A stretch of 64,000 bases of DNA from Exiguobacterium sp. s122 (lineage in GTDB: Bacteria > Bacillota > Bacilli > Exiguobacteriales > Exiguobacteriaceae): NCBI RefSeq assembly GCF_018618475.1, contig NZ_JACSMD010000001.1, positions 682,001 through 746,000 on the forward strand. Reading direction: 5' to 3'. The notes beneath the pieces are model-generated. The model was given only the letters and a program-made list of their open reading frames with translations, ran no database searches and was not told where the DNA came from. Positions 19,635-26,713 of the stretch are shown here, piece after piece. Each line of letters opens with the position of its first letter. Position 1 is the first letter of the stretch. A program made the translations under genes and the position numbers.

Positions 19635-21563
19635 ATGGGGATTTTAAAAATAAAATATGAGAATGTTCGAAGTATAAAAAATAGCTTTTTAACTTTATCA
19701 GACCTAAATATTCTTTTGGGAAGAAATGGATCAGGAAAAACTAATCTACAGAGATATCTTAATTATTATTACGAGAACCTTACTGGGAATTCTATTAATA
19801 CAGACATCTTTGATAAAGAAAATCCTTATAATGATTATGCTAAAATATCAATACAATATGACTTAAAAAGTTTTACAGAAAGGGGAAATCTAGAACAAGA
19901 GATGTTCCAACAAATTTCAAAAGAGTTAGATAGCGAGAAGATAATCACGCTTACTCTCATACAGTATAAAAACAATAAAATTATTTGGAGTCATTCATAT
20001 GAAACTAGAAAAATTATCAAATATCTTTTCCCTATTTATTTTATAGACGTTCGAAGTATAGATTTATTAGATTGGGAAAATATTTGGGATTTAATAGGGG
20101 ATTTAGGTCAAAAGCGAAGTAAAACAGAAGATACTCTTTCTACAGAGTTAGATGTTTTGTTACAAAAAATTTATGGGGATAGATATATTGAAAGTTTATC
20201 TCAATTAAAGGGTGAATTAAAAAAATCTGGTTATGGATTAATCCCTTACAGCAACAGTGATAAATTTAAACAATTGTATAAATTTATCTTTGGTGGAGAG
20301 GTTTTCAACTATAATGAAAACAAATTAGATTTCTATTCAAATGGTTCAAATTCCTTTAATTACATTAGGATTTTTTATTTGGTTTTAAATATGTTACATA
20401 AAGATAAGTTAAAACACCCTTTAGTTATTCTAGATGAGCCTGAAATAGGTTTGCATCCTACTTTAATAGATGAGTTAGTTAATTTCATCAGTTTAAATGA
20501 TAATAAGATACAAACATTATTATCAACACATTCATCACGAGTAGTTAAGAATAGCATGGTATTATCAGAAGTTAATATTTTTCAATTAATAGAAGATAAA
20601 AATACAACAATTATAAAAAAAGTTAAGACATTTGAAGATAGTAGATTAAATAAAATAATAACCGACAAAGAAGCTAGTTATTATTTTTCTAATGGAATCT
20701 TATTTGTTGAAGGCACAACTGAATACGAATTGTTTACGAATAAATTTTTGAGAGATTTATATCCAATCTTGAAACGAGTAGAAATTTTTTCCTATGATTC
20801 AAACAACGTGTCTCTTGACATCTCTCACCCTCATCAACGAAAAATGAAAATTCCGTATTTGTTACTACTAGATTCAGATAAAATTCTTAAATATAATGTT
20901 AAAACAAGAAAATTTAAAGTTGTTGGCGACACCTACAACCCTCTTAAAAATCAAGAACTTGAACGTGAAGAGCTGTTTCATTATGGAGAGTGGAGGATAC
21001 TCAAAAATGTTAGAAAAAGAGTAATGGGAATCTCTAAGAAAGTAGAGTTTAAGTTTGTTGATAATACTTTTAATTTCAATGATCCACTTTTTGATAAGTT
21101 TAGGTATCTAGTAAAAAGTTACTGTAACTATTACAACGTCTATCCAGTTGATACAACAATTGAAGGGGTATTAATCAATAGAGAAAACTATAATTTATTT
21201 TATGAATGGTTAATTAGTGATCAATCTGCGTATACACGAAAAGACAGCTTGAAAGCTATTTATAACATGGTTGGTAGTCCAGAGTATAAGGTAGATTTAT
21301 TAAGATTTATAGTTGAAGGTAAATTAGATACATTAGTGCCTCTAAACAAAAAACATCTAGCAGATTTTCCAGATGGTGTTTTGAAAAAAGGATATACAGA
21401 AATTTTAGTTTTACCTAAATTGAAAAAGGGTTCAGGATGGGTGAGTGATTATATTAGATACGTTTATACTGGATTAGAAGGGAAAAATAAAGTATATGAA
21501 TTTTCTATTTTATTTCCAGAGTTAACTGATATAATTGAGAAGTTAGAAATAGTAATGGAGTAA
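19635..21563 (+). CDS. Retron effector: OLD-like ATPase with TOPRIM nuclease domain
   Basis: A 642-residue protein combining an ABC/SMC-like ATPase and a TOPRIM domain, as in OLD-family nucleases. ATPase motifs: Walker A LLGRNGSGKTN (Lys35), Walker B LVILDEPEIGLHP (Asp267-Glu268) and the switch His in LLSTHSSR (His299). TOPRIM motifs follow: GILFVEGTTEYELF (Glu359) and LLLLDSDK (Asp413, Asp415). In retron defence such proteins are the toxic effector held in check by the RT-msDNA complex; the ATPase-TOPRIM arrangement recalls the OLD-type effector of Retron-Eco8. Here the gene lies upstream of the ncRNA and its last codons and stop form part of the first inverted repeat. AT-rich codon use contrasts with surrounding genes, indicating transfer. 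A stand-alone OLD/Gabija-type nuclease is less likely given the RT neighbour. Confidence 0.85.
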   Translation: MGILKIKYENVRSIKNSFLTLSDLNILLGRNGSGKTNLQRYLNYYYENLTGNSINTDIFDKENPYNDYAKISIQYDLKSFTERGNLEQEMFQQISKELDSEKIITLTLIQYKNNKIIWSHSYETRKIIKYLFPIYFIDVRSIDLLDWENIWDLIGDLGQKRSKTEDTLSTELDVLLQKIYGDRYIESLSQLKGELKKSGYGLIPYSNSDKFKQLYKFIFGGEVFNYNENKLDFYSNGSNSFNYIRIFYLVLNMLHKDKLKHPLVILDEPEIGLHPTLIDELVNFISLNDNKIQTLLSTHSSRVVKNSMVLSEVNIFQLIEDKNTTIIKKVKTFEDSRLNKIITDKEASYYFSNGILFVEGTTEYELFTNKFLRDLYPILKRVEIFSYDSNNVSLDISHPHQRKMKIPYLLLLDSDKILKYNVKTRKFKVVGDTYNPLKNQELEREELFHYGEWRILKNVRKRVMGISKKVEFKFVDNTFNFNDPLFDKFRYLVKSYCNYYNVYPVDTTIEGVLINRENYNLFYEWLISDQSAYTRKDSLKAIYNMVGSPEYKVDLLRFIVEGKLDTLVPLNKKHLADFPDGVLKKGYTEILVLPKLKKGSGWVSDYIRYVYTGLEGKNKVYEFSILFPELTDIIEKLEIVME

Positions 21564-21742
21564 GTAGTAATTGCCTTTTTAAGGTGCCTTGTTGAAAAGT
21601 TCGTCTAGATTTGAAAAACCTAGATGATTAATTAACTTAAAATCCAAGGAATCAATGTTGCTATTTGCTGTGTGTTATTTTTTACGCAGCTTCACTTTGC
21701 GCGTAACATTAATACTTTCAGAAAGTACTTACTCCATTACTA
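21550..21742 (+). ncRNA. Retron msr-msd-like non-coding RNA
   Basis: Perfect 17-bp inverted repeats enclose 193 nt: 21550-21566 (TAGTAATGGAGTAAGTA) and 21726-21742 (its exact reverse complement), matching the a1/a2 repeats of retrons. Within it, an msr-like stem pairs 21601-21608 with 21620-21627 (one G-T) around an 11-nt loop, and a small CCTT/AAGG hairpin sits at 21575-21584. An msd-like long hairpin pairs 21654-21661 with 21703-21710 and, inside, 21667-21673 with 21684-21690. A possible branching G is 21573 in TTGC just after a1 (inference). The a2 arm ends 11 nt before the RT ribosome site. The RNA would be the template and primer for msDNA made by the adjacent RT. Confidence 0.82.
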
Positions 21743-21766
21743 CTATTTTAATTAGGAGGTCATAGT

Positions 21767-22795
21767 ATTAATATTTATGAAGAAAGTTTTTTTTATAAAA
21801 AAATATTAGAATATGGTTTAACTCCTCCAACAGATATTACAAGTAATAAAGCCGATGCTTACAACACATTTGAATTAATTATTAATGGTAAAAAAAGAGA
21901 AATAAATGCAATTAGTCCGAAAAGTGATTTATACAATATTCAAAAAAGCTTATTAGATAATTTCCTTACACATATCCCACTTCCTAATTGTGTTTGTGGA
22001 TTTATCAAAGGTAAGAGCTACTTAGATTTTTTAGAGGCACATTTAAAAAAAGAATACTATTTAAGGATAGATATTAAAAACTTCTTTCCTTCTCTTAAGG
22101 CTGAAAGAGTAAAAGAAACATTAAGCGAGTATATAAAAATCTCTAATTATACTAAAAAACAGGAAGTCCTGGATAACATAGTAGATATAGTCACTTTAAA
22201 TGGGAGTCTTCCTCAAGGGGCTGTTACTTCTCCTCAACTATCTAACATTCTTTTCAGAAGACTTGATATCAGGATACGTAACTATTGTAGAAAGTTTAAT
22301 GTAGATTTTACTAGATATGCTGATGATATGTTATTTTCTTCAAATGACGATAGACTACATAAAGATTTTTTCGTGAAAATGATTTCAAAAATTTTAAAAG
22401 ATAATCAACTTGTGATTAATAGAAAAAAATTAAGAAGAGGTCAAAAAAAAATCGTTCTTAATGGTTATGTAATATCAAATCATATTTCATTATCAAGAAA
22501 TAAATTGAAAAAAGTTAATTCGATTCTCTATTCTTTTGAAAACATTAAGGGAAAAAAATTAGAACCGAAAAACTTTCTTGAATTTTATAGTAGGCTTTCT
22601 TCTAATAGAAGTATTTTTCCTGACTCATCTCTTACTATAGAAAAGAAATATGATATTTTGTTTAATTATCTAGCTGGCTATAGATCGTATTTATTATCTT
22701 TTTCTAAAGAGAAACATAAAGATACTTGCGTAGACTATTCTGGAAAAATAAAAAAACTCGAGTATGTTCTGAGTAAGTTAAATAAATGGGCATAA
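21767..22795 (+). CDS. Retron-type reverse transcriptase with non-standard start
   Basis: About 342 residues, the normal size of a retron RT. Motifs numbered from 21767: finger region IQKSLLDNFL, CGFIKGKS, motif A LRIDIKNFFPSL (Asp102), motif B SLPQGAVTSPQLSN (149-160 region), catalytic YADD (184-187), and GQKKIVLNGYVIS (about 230) in place of the retron VTG motif. The usual NAxxH before motif A is replaced by FLEAH. The frame has a stop at 21749 and no ATG/GTG/TTG before 22328, which lies inside the catalytic core. AGGAGGT (21754-21760) is 6 nt before ATT 21767, so an AUU start (as in infC) is favoured; alternatively ATG 21777 is joined by a -1 shift at the T8 run 21787-21794. It reads the upstream ncRNA into msDNA. 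Confidence 0.88.
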   Translation: MNIYEESFFYKKILEYGLTPPTDITSNKADAYNTFELIINGKKREINAISPKSDLYNIQKSLLDNFLTHIPLPNCVCGFIKGKSYLDFLEAHLKKEYYLRIDIKNFFPSLKAERVKETLSEYIKISNYTKKQEVLDNIVDIVTLNGSLPQGAVTSPQLSNILFRRLDIRIRNYCRKFNVDFTRYADDMLFSSNDDRLHKDFFVKMISKILKDNQLVINRKKLRRGQKKIVLNGYVISNHISLSRNKLKKVNSILYSFENIKGKKLEPKNFLEFYSRLSSNRSIFPDSSLTIEKKYDILFNYLAGYRSYLLSFSKEKHKDTCVDYSGKIKKLEYVLSKLNKWA

Positions 22796-22820
22796 ATATA
22801 AGGGTAAGATATGAAGACTT

Positions 22821-22862
22821 AAACGAGTTGAACCTTCTTGATAAGGTTCGACTCGTTTTCAT
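22821..22862. terminator. Bidirectional terminator after the RT gene
   Basis: AAACGAGT-GAACCTT pairs with AAGGTTC-ACTCGTTT around a short loop; TTTTC follows and an A run precedes it. It separates the plus-strand RT from the minus-strand membrane-protein gene. Confidence 0.88.
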
Positions 22863-22902
22863 TTCAGAAGCACCCATTGTGAACTCAGTTCAGGATTTCA
22901 AA

Positions 22903-23097
22903 TCACCGCCACAAGTTAAACAAATCCGCCACAATCGCATCACTGCCGTCTTGGAACATAAACAATCCGAGCGCGATTAACAGACCTCCGATGACGAGTG
23001 TGCCGAACCGTATGAATCCGTTTGTGTTCTTTTTGAATAGGCTTCGAATCACGAACCACCCACCGATCAACAGCATCAAGAAATACCAAAACCCCAT
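22903..23097 (-). CDS. Small two-helix membrane protein
   Basis: A 64-residue protein with two hydrophobic helices (about FWYFLMLLIGGWFVI and LVIGGLLIALGLFMF) and a conserved-looking tail DGSDAIVADLFNLWR. ATG 23097 is preferred: GAGGAGGA ends one base before the alternative ATG at 23103, which is too close, but is well spaced for 23097. A 5'-truncated copy lies at 19121-19240 on the other side of the retron, so the two copies flank the insertion. Function unknown; no family recognised. Confidence 0.65.
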   Translation of the reverse strand: MGFWYFLMLLIGGWFVIRSLFKKNTNGFIRFGTLVIGGLLIALGLFMFQDGSDAIVADLFNLWR

Positions 23098-23234
23098 AGC
23101 CATTCCTCCTCTGCCTGTAGTTGAGTCTAGTTTACATAAATTTTCCAGTGCATACTGTAGAGCGCGCGACTGATTTAATCTCAGCCCAAGACGGGTACAG
23201 TACCTTTATGTGAAAACCAAGAGGAGTGACGACC

Positions 23235-24647
23235 ATGCGGAAAACGATTGTCATCGCGGGGGCGAGCGGTTATATCGGCTCGAACGTGATGGACCATTTA
23301 AAAGAAGAATACGACATCATCGCCTTGTCCCGCTCGACGAAGAACAAGGAAGACGAGGACCACGTCACGTGGCGGTCGTGTGATTTGTTCTCGTATGAAC
23401 AGACACGGGAGGCGTGTGAAGGGGCGGACTACGCCATGTTCCTCGTCCATTCGATGATTCCGGACGGTGGATTGACGCAGGCGACGTTCGAAGACATGGA
23501 CGCGCTCATCGCCGATAACTTTGCTCGAGCGACAAAAGCGAACGACATCAAACAAATCGTCTATTTGAGCGGAATCATTCCAGAAGAAACGAAGACGTTG
23601 TCCCGTCACTTGAAGAGCCGGCTCGAGGTCGAACGGATCCTCGGTGGACAAGGTGTGCCCGTGACGACGATTCGGGCAGGACTCATCATCGGACCAGAAG
23701 GATCGTCGTTTCCGATTCTCGCGAAACTCGTCAAACGGCTTCCAGTCCTCATTTTACCGGATTGGACGAAGACGAAGACGCATCCGATTGACTTACGGGA
23801 AGCGATTCAAGCGCTCATCTCAGTCGTTGGGGCCGAGGCGCTCTACGATCATCACATCGATATCGGTGGGCCGGAAGTAATGACGTATCGGACGATGATT
23901 AAACAGACGGCCGAAGTAATGGACAAGCGACGCGTCTTTATCGACGTGCCGTTCCCGTCCATCAAGATGTCGCGCTTTTGGGTCGTCGCCGTGACAGGTG
24001 AGCCGAAAGACACCGTCTATCCGCTCGTCGAGAGCATGGGACACCCGATGGTCGCGAAAGACACGACCGGCGTCAAGCAAGGGGAGATTCCGTTCAAGGA
24101 AGCGGTTGAGCATGCGCTCGAGGAAGATGAAAAACAGAAGTCGGGCGGCGGCAAAAAGAAAAAGCAGCCGCAGCAATATACCGTCCGCTCGATTCAACGG
24201 TTCGGCTTACCTGAGAACAAGTCGGCGCTTTGGATGGCCGACACGTACTTTGAATGGCTCGGCCGGCTCGCCTATCCGTTCATCCAGACGACGAAAGAAG
24301 ACGACGACTGGGAGATTGCGCTCCTCCGCCCGTCCCTCGTCGCGCTTCATCTGTCACTTGAAGACGAAGCGACGGACGACATGGCGTCGTACGCGATTGA
24401 CGGAGGACTGTTTACGAAGCTGACCGAGGACGACAAGACGGGCCGGCTTGAGTTCAGACGGCTTCCCGAGTCGGATGAAGGGCTCGTCGCGATTCACGAG
24501 TTTGTCCCGGCGCTCCCATGGTGGTTCTATACGAAGACGCAGGCGAAAGCGCACCTCGTCGTCATGTGGCTGTTGGGCCGTCACGTCCGTTTGCTTGGGG
24601 AAGATGCGGACGAGGGCGATCAAGTTGTCGAGGCGCCGACGAGTTGA
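23235..24647 (+). CDS. NAD(P)-binding SDR/NmrA-like protein with C-terminal DUF2867-like domain
   Basis: A 470-residue protein. The first 280 residues are an atypical short-chain dehydrogenase/NmrA-type Rossmann domain starting KTIVIAGASGYIGSNVMDHL, with YLSG and RAGLIIGPEGSS segments. A charged linker rich in Lys (about 295-315) leads to a C-terminal domain (DWEIALLRP... PALPWWFYTKTQAKAHLVVM) resembling DUF2867, which often accompanies this fold. Substrate unknown. ATG 23235 is chosen from AGAGGAG 8 nt upstream. It stands alone and is followed by a terminator. Confidence 0.75.
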   Translation: MRKTIVIAGASGYIGSNVMDHLKEEYDIIALSRSTKNKEDEDHVTWRSCDLFSYEQTREACEGADYAMFLVHSMIPDGGLTQATFEDMDALIADNFARATKANDIKQIVYLSGIIPEETKTLSRHLKSRLEVERILGGQGVPVTTIRAGLIIGPEGSSFPILAKLVKRLPVLILPDWTKTKTHPIDLREAIQALISVVGAEALYDHHIDIGGPEVMTYRTMIKQTAEVMDKRRVFIDVPFPSIKMSRFWVVAVTGEPKDTVYPLVESMGHPMVAKDTTGVKQGEIPFKEAVEHALEEDEKQKSGGGKKKKQPQQYTVRSIQRFGLPENKSALWMADTYFEWLGRLAYPFIQTTKEDDDWEIALLRPSLVALHLSLEDEATDDMASYAIDGGLFTKLTEDDKTGRLEFRRLPESDEGLVAIHEFVPALPWWFYTKTQAKAHLVVMWLLGRHVRLLGEDADEGDQVVEAPTS

Positions 24648-24662
24648 TTTTATAGTTACACG

Positions 24663-24694
24663 TGAAGACAGCAGACCCTGTCTTCTTTTTTTGT
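24663..24694 (+). terminator. Terminator after the SDR-like gene
   Basis: GAAGACAG pairs with CTGTCTTC, followed by seven T. Confidence 0.88.
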
Positions 24695-24759
24695 AGCCTT
24701 CTGTCACGATCTCGGTCCGATTTTCAAAGTTGGTTAGGTGGATAGACTCAAAAAAATAA

Positions 24760-24808
24760 ATACCTTGTATAACGAGGTATCGGCGTGGGAAAATTAGGTA
24801 ATCCTAAT
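24760..24808 (+). promoter_or_regulatory. Dyad operators upstream of the padR operon
   Basis: Two inverted repeats precede the PadR gene: ATACCT-N9-AGGTAT (24760-24780), whose centre TGTATAAC contains a -10-like sequence, and ATTAGG-TAAT-CCTAAT (24793-24808). PadR repressors commonly control their own operon; these dyads are the natural candidates, but the binding is inferred. Confidence 0.5.
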
Positions 24809-24830
24809 TAGGTGATGAGTGGAGGATCTT

Positions 24831-25187
24831 ATGGAAATCGATAAAGAATTACTTAAAGGGCATATCGATACGATGATCTTGTCGTTACTCGAAGATTGCG
24901 ATATGTACGGTTATGAGATTGCGAAAGTCGTCCATACTCGGACAGACGAAGCGTTCGAATTGAAAGAAGGAACACTTTACTTGTCGCTGAAACGACTCGA
25001 GAAGAAAGGAAGTGTTGAATCGTATTGGGGCGACGAGCAAGGGGCCGGCGGGCGCCGGAAGTATTACCGTGTGACGGCAGAAGGGCTGGCCGCGCTTGAA
25101 CGGAAAAAGGTGGAATGGCGGTTAGTAAAGCAGTTGATGGATTTATTTTTACACGAAGAAGGTGATTCATTTGAAACACTTGGATGA
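24831..25187 (+). CDS. PadR-family transcriptional repressor
   Basis: A 118-residue winged-helix regulator. Typical PadR features: GHIDTMILSLLEDCDMYGYEI (first helices), the wing segment FELKEGTLYLSLKRLEKKG, and GGRRKYYRVTAEG, followed by a C-terminal dimerisation helix. ATG 24831 lies behind GGAGGA; an upstream GTG at 24819 is rejected because it precedes that site. It leads an operon of an HAAS-domain protein, two permeases and an ABC ATPase, a layout seen for export systems induced by membrane-active compounds. It overlaps the next gene. Confidence 0.88.
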   Translation: MEIDKELLKGHIDTMILSLLEDCDMYGYEIAKVVHTRTDEAFELKEGTLYLSLKRLEKKGSVESYWGDEQGAGGRRKYYRVTAEGLAALERKKVEWRLVKQLMDLFLHEEGDSFETLG

Positions 25188-25845
25188 TTATGTCGAGACG
25201 CTTTATCAAAACGCAAATCCACGTCTTCAGGAAACCATCGACTTGAAAGAAGAGACGCGGACACATTTGGAACAATCAATCCGTGACTTGATGCTGGCGG
25301 GCCGCTCCGAGACAGAAGCGACGCGAATCGCCCTCGAACGGTTCGGCGGAATGGAACAGGCCGATTCCATCATCAAGACGATGCAGATTCAACAGAATCG
25401 GTTCGCTAAACGGTTACTTCAAATCGGGGTCGGGGCACTGTTGTCATCCATGCTCGTGTTTATTATTTCCTTGTTCATCGGAGGGAGCTACGATTTGACG
25501 TTCGCAGATGCTGTCTATTTGAATGTCGCGGAGTCGACGCAAGCGGATGCGGGGACGGCAGAAGCAATTTTACAGGAAAGTGGGTTGATTCATAGTGTCA
25601 CGATGAGCCCTACCCATCAAACTGGAGAAGCTGTATCGGTCTCGAAACGTTGGTCAGGTGCTGTCGGTCTCATCTCAAATAAACTCTCTTACCTTGAAAA
25701 CGATGTGTTCACGGTGATCAACGTCATCGATCCTCGGAGAATTGGACTCCTCCTTCTCTTGACGGGCTTAATCGTTTTATTACGTCTTGTCGACTGTCTG
25801 GGGTGTCATCACCTTACATACACGCCAACGATTGAATCTACTTAG
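25171..25845 (+). CDS. HAAS-domain membrane protein (PadR-associated)
   Basis: A 224-residue protein. The N-terminal 75 residues form a helical HAAS/permease-prefix domain (LDDYVETLYQ..., GRSETEATRIALERFGGMEQ), then a membrane helix (about IGVGALLSSMLVFIISLFIG), an extracellular segment of about 90 residues, and a second helix ([17 protein letters not shown]). HAAS proteins often pair with PadR regulators and are thought to sense or transmit membrane signals; the ligand is unknown. The start is probably TTG 25171 (AAGG about 8 nt upstream), inside the end of padR. Confidence 0.7.
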   Translation: MKHLDDYVETLYQNANPRLQETIDLKEETRTHLEQSIRDLMLAGRSETEATRIALERFGGMEQADSIIKTMQIQQNRFAKRLLQIGVGALLSSMLVFIISLFIGGSYDLTFADAVYLNVAESTQADAGTAEAILQESGLIHSVTMSPTHQTGEAVSVSKRWSGAVGLISNKLSYLENDVFTVINVIDPRRIGLLLLLTGLIVLLRLVDCLGCHHLTYTPTIEST

Positions 25846-25921
25846 TTTGATACTTTTGCTCATGCTGAATGTGATCGGTTTTTGGATTGCGAATCGTGCT
25901 ACATCGAAGGAGGAATAACGT

Positions 25922-26701
25922 ATGAAGCAACTCATGCAACGAGAACTGACTAACATCTGGACCGTCCGTTCTTTGCTCGTCTATGCCACGATCATCTTCA
26001 TCGTGCCGCTCGTCCAGTTCATGACGATTCGAGAGCAGTATCAGTTCTTCGAGCCAATCGAAGTGTTTGAAGAGAGCGTCTCGACGATTCCGGCCATGTT
26101 GTTCCCGGTTCTCGCCGTCTTAGTTTTCTTACCGAATATTCTTGCGGAACACCGTCATCATTTCATGACGTATACCCGGACGCGCGTCGAATTATCGACA
26201 TATCTGCTCGTGAAAGGCATCGTCAACGCGGTGTTAAGCGGTATCGTGCTCTTCCTCATGATTTTCGTAACTTTTTTGTTCGTTTACTATATCGAACCGA
26301 TGCTTCATCTCGTCACGTATACCGATGTGATCGAAGGAGAAATTGTGCCGCAGACGACGTTATCATTTTTAGCTGACATCCATCCGTTCCTATACGGATT
26401 CTTCCATGCCGTCTGGATTGGAATGAACGGGGCGCTATATGCGACGATGGCCTATCTGCTCATGTTAATGCTTGAAAATGTGTTTGTCGCCATCTCACTC
26501 CCATTTCTGTCGTATCACATCTTGAACTTTGTCGCAGGTATTTTTCAGTCACCTCAGTTTTCACCGCTCAGCACGTTGTTTCCGTTCAACATCTCAGCGC
26601 AACCGGTATGGACGATGTTCGTTCCGTTCTTTATTTTTCTCTCGCTTGTAACGGGGCTTTATGTCTTCGGGTTACGTCGACGGCGCGAGTGGAGTTTTTG
26701 A
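25922..26701 (+). CDS. ABC-2-type permease subunit, 6 TM
   Basis: A 259-residue integral membrane protein with about six hydrophobic helices and a cytosolic C-terminus (LRRRREWSF). The pattern matches ABC-2 export permeases, although sequence motifs are few. It sits between the HAAS protein and a larger membrane protein, and the operon ends with an ATPase, so it is probably a channel half of the exporter. GGAGGA precedes ATG 25922. The 76 nt before it hold no clear gene, only a possible hydrophobic frame (LILLLMLNVIGFWIANR) running on from the HAAS gene in another frame, which may indicate a shifted 3' end there. Confidence 0.7.
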   Translation: MKQLMQRELTNIWTVRSLLVYATIIFIVPLVQFMTIREQYQFFEPIEVFEESVSTIPAMLFPVLAVLVFLPNILAEHRHHFMTYTRTRVELSTYLLVKGIVNAVLSGIVLFLMIFVTFLFVYYIEPMLHLVTYTDVIEGEIVPQTTLSFLADIHPFLYGFFHAVWIGMNGALYATMAYLLMLMLENVFVAISLPFLSYHILNFVAGIFQSPQFSPLSTLFPFNISAQPVWTMFVPFFIFLSLVTGLYVFGLRRRREWSF

Positions 26702-26713
26702 GGGGGGTGGCTC

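Noticed and set aside
19635-21563. Gabija-type GajA or a lone OLD nuclease
   Set aside because: The domain order alone would fit, but no UvrD-like GajB follows; instead an inverted-repeat RNA and an RT do.
22328-22795. A short 155-codon protein starting at ATG 22328
   Set aside because: The ATG directly follows the YADD motif; the same frame is open to 21752 and contains the rest of the RT.
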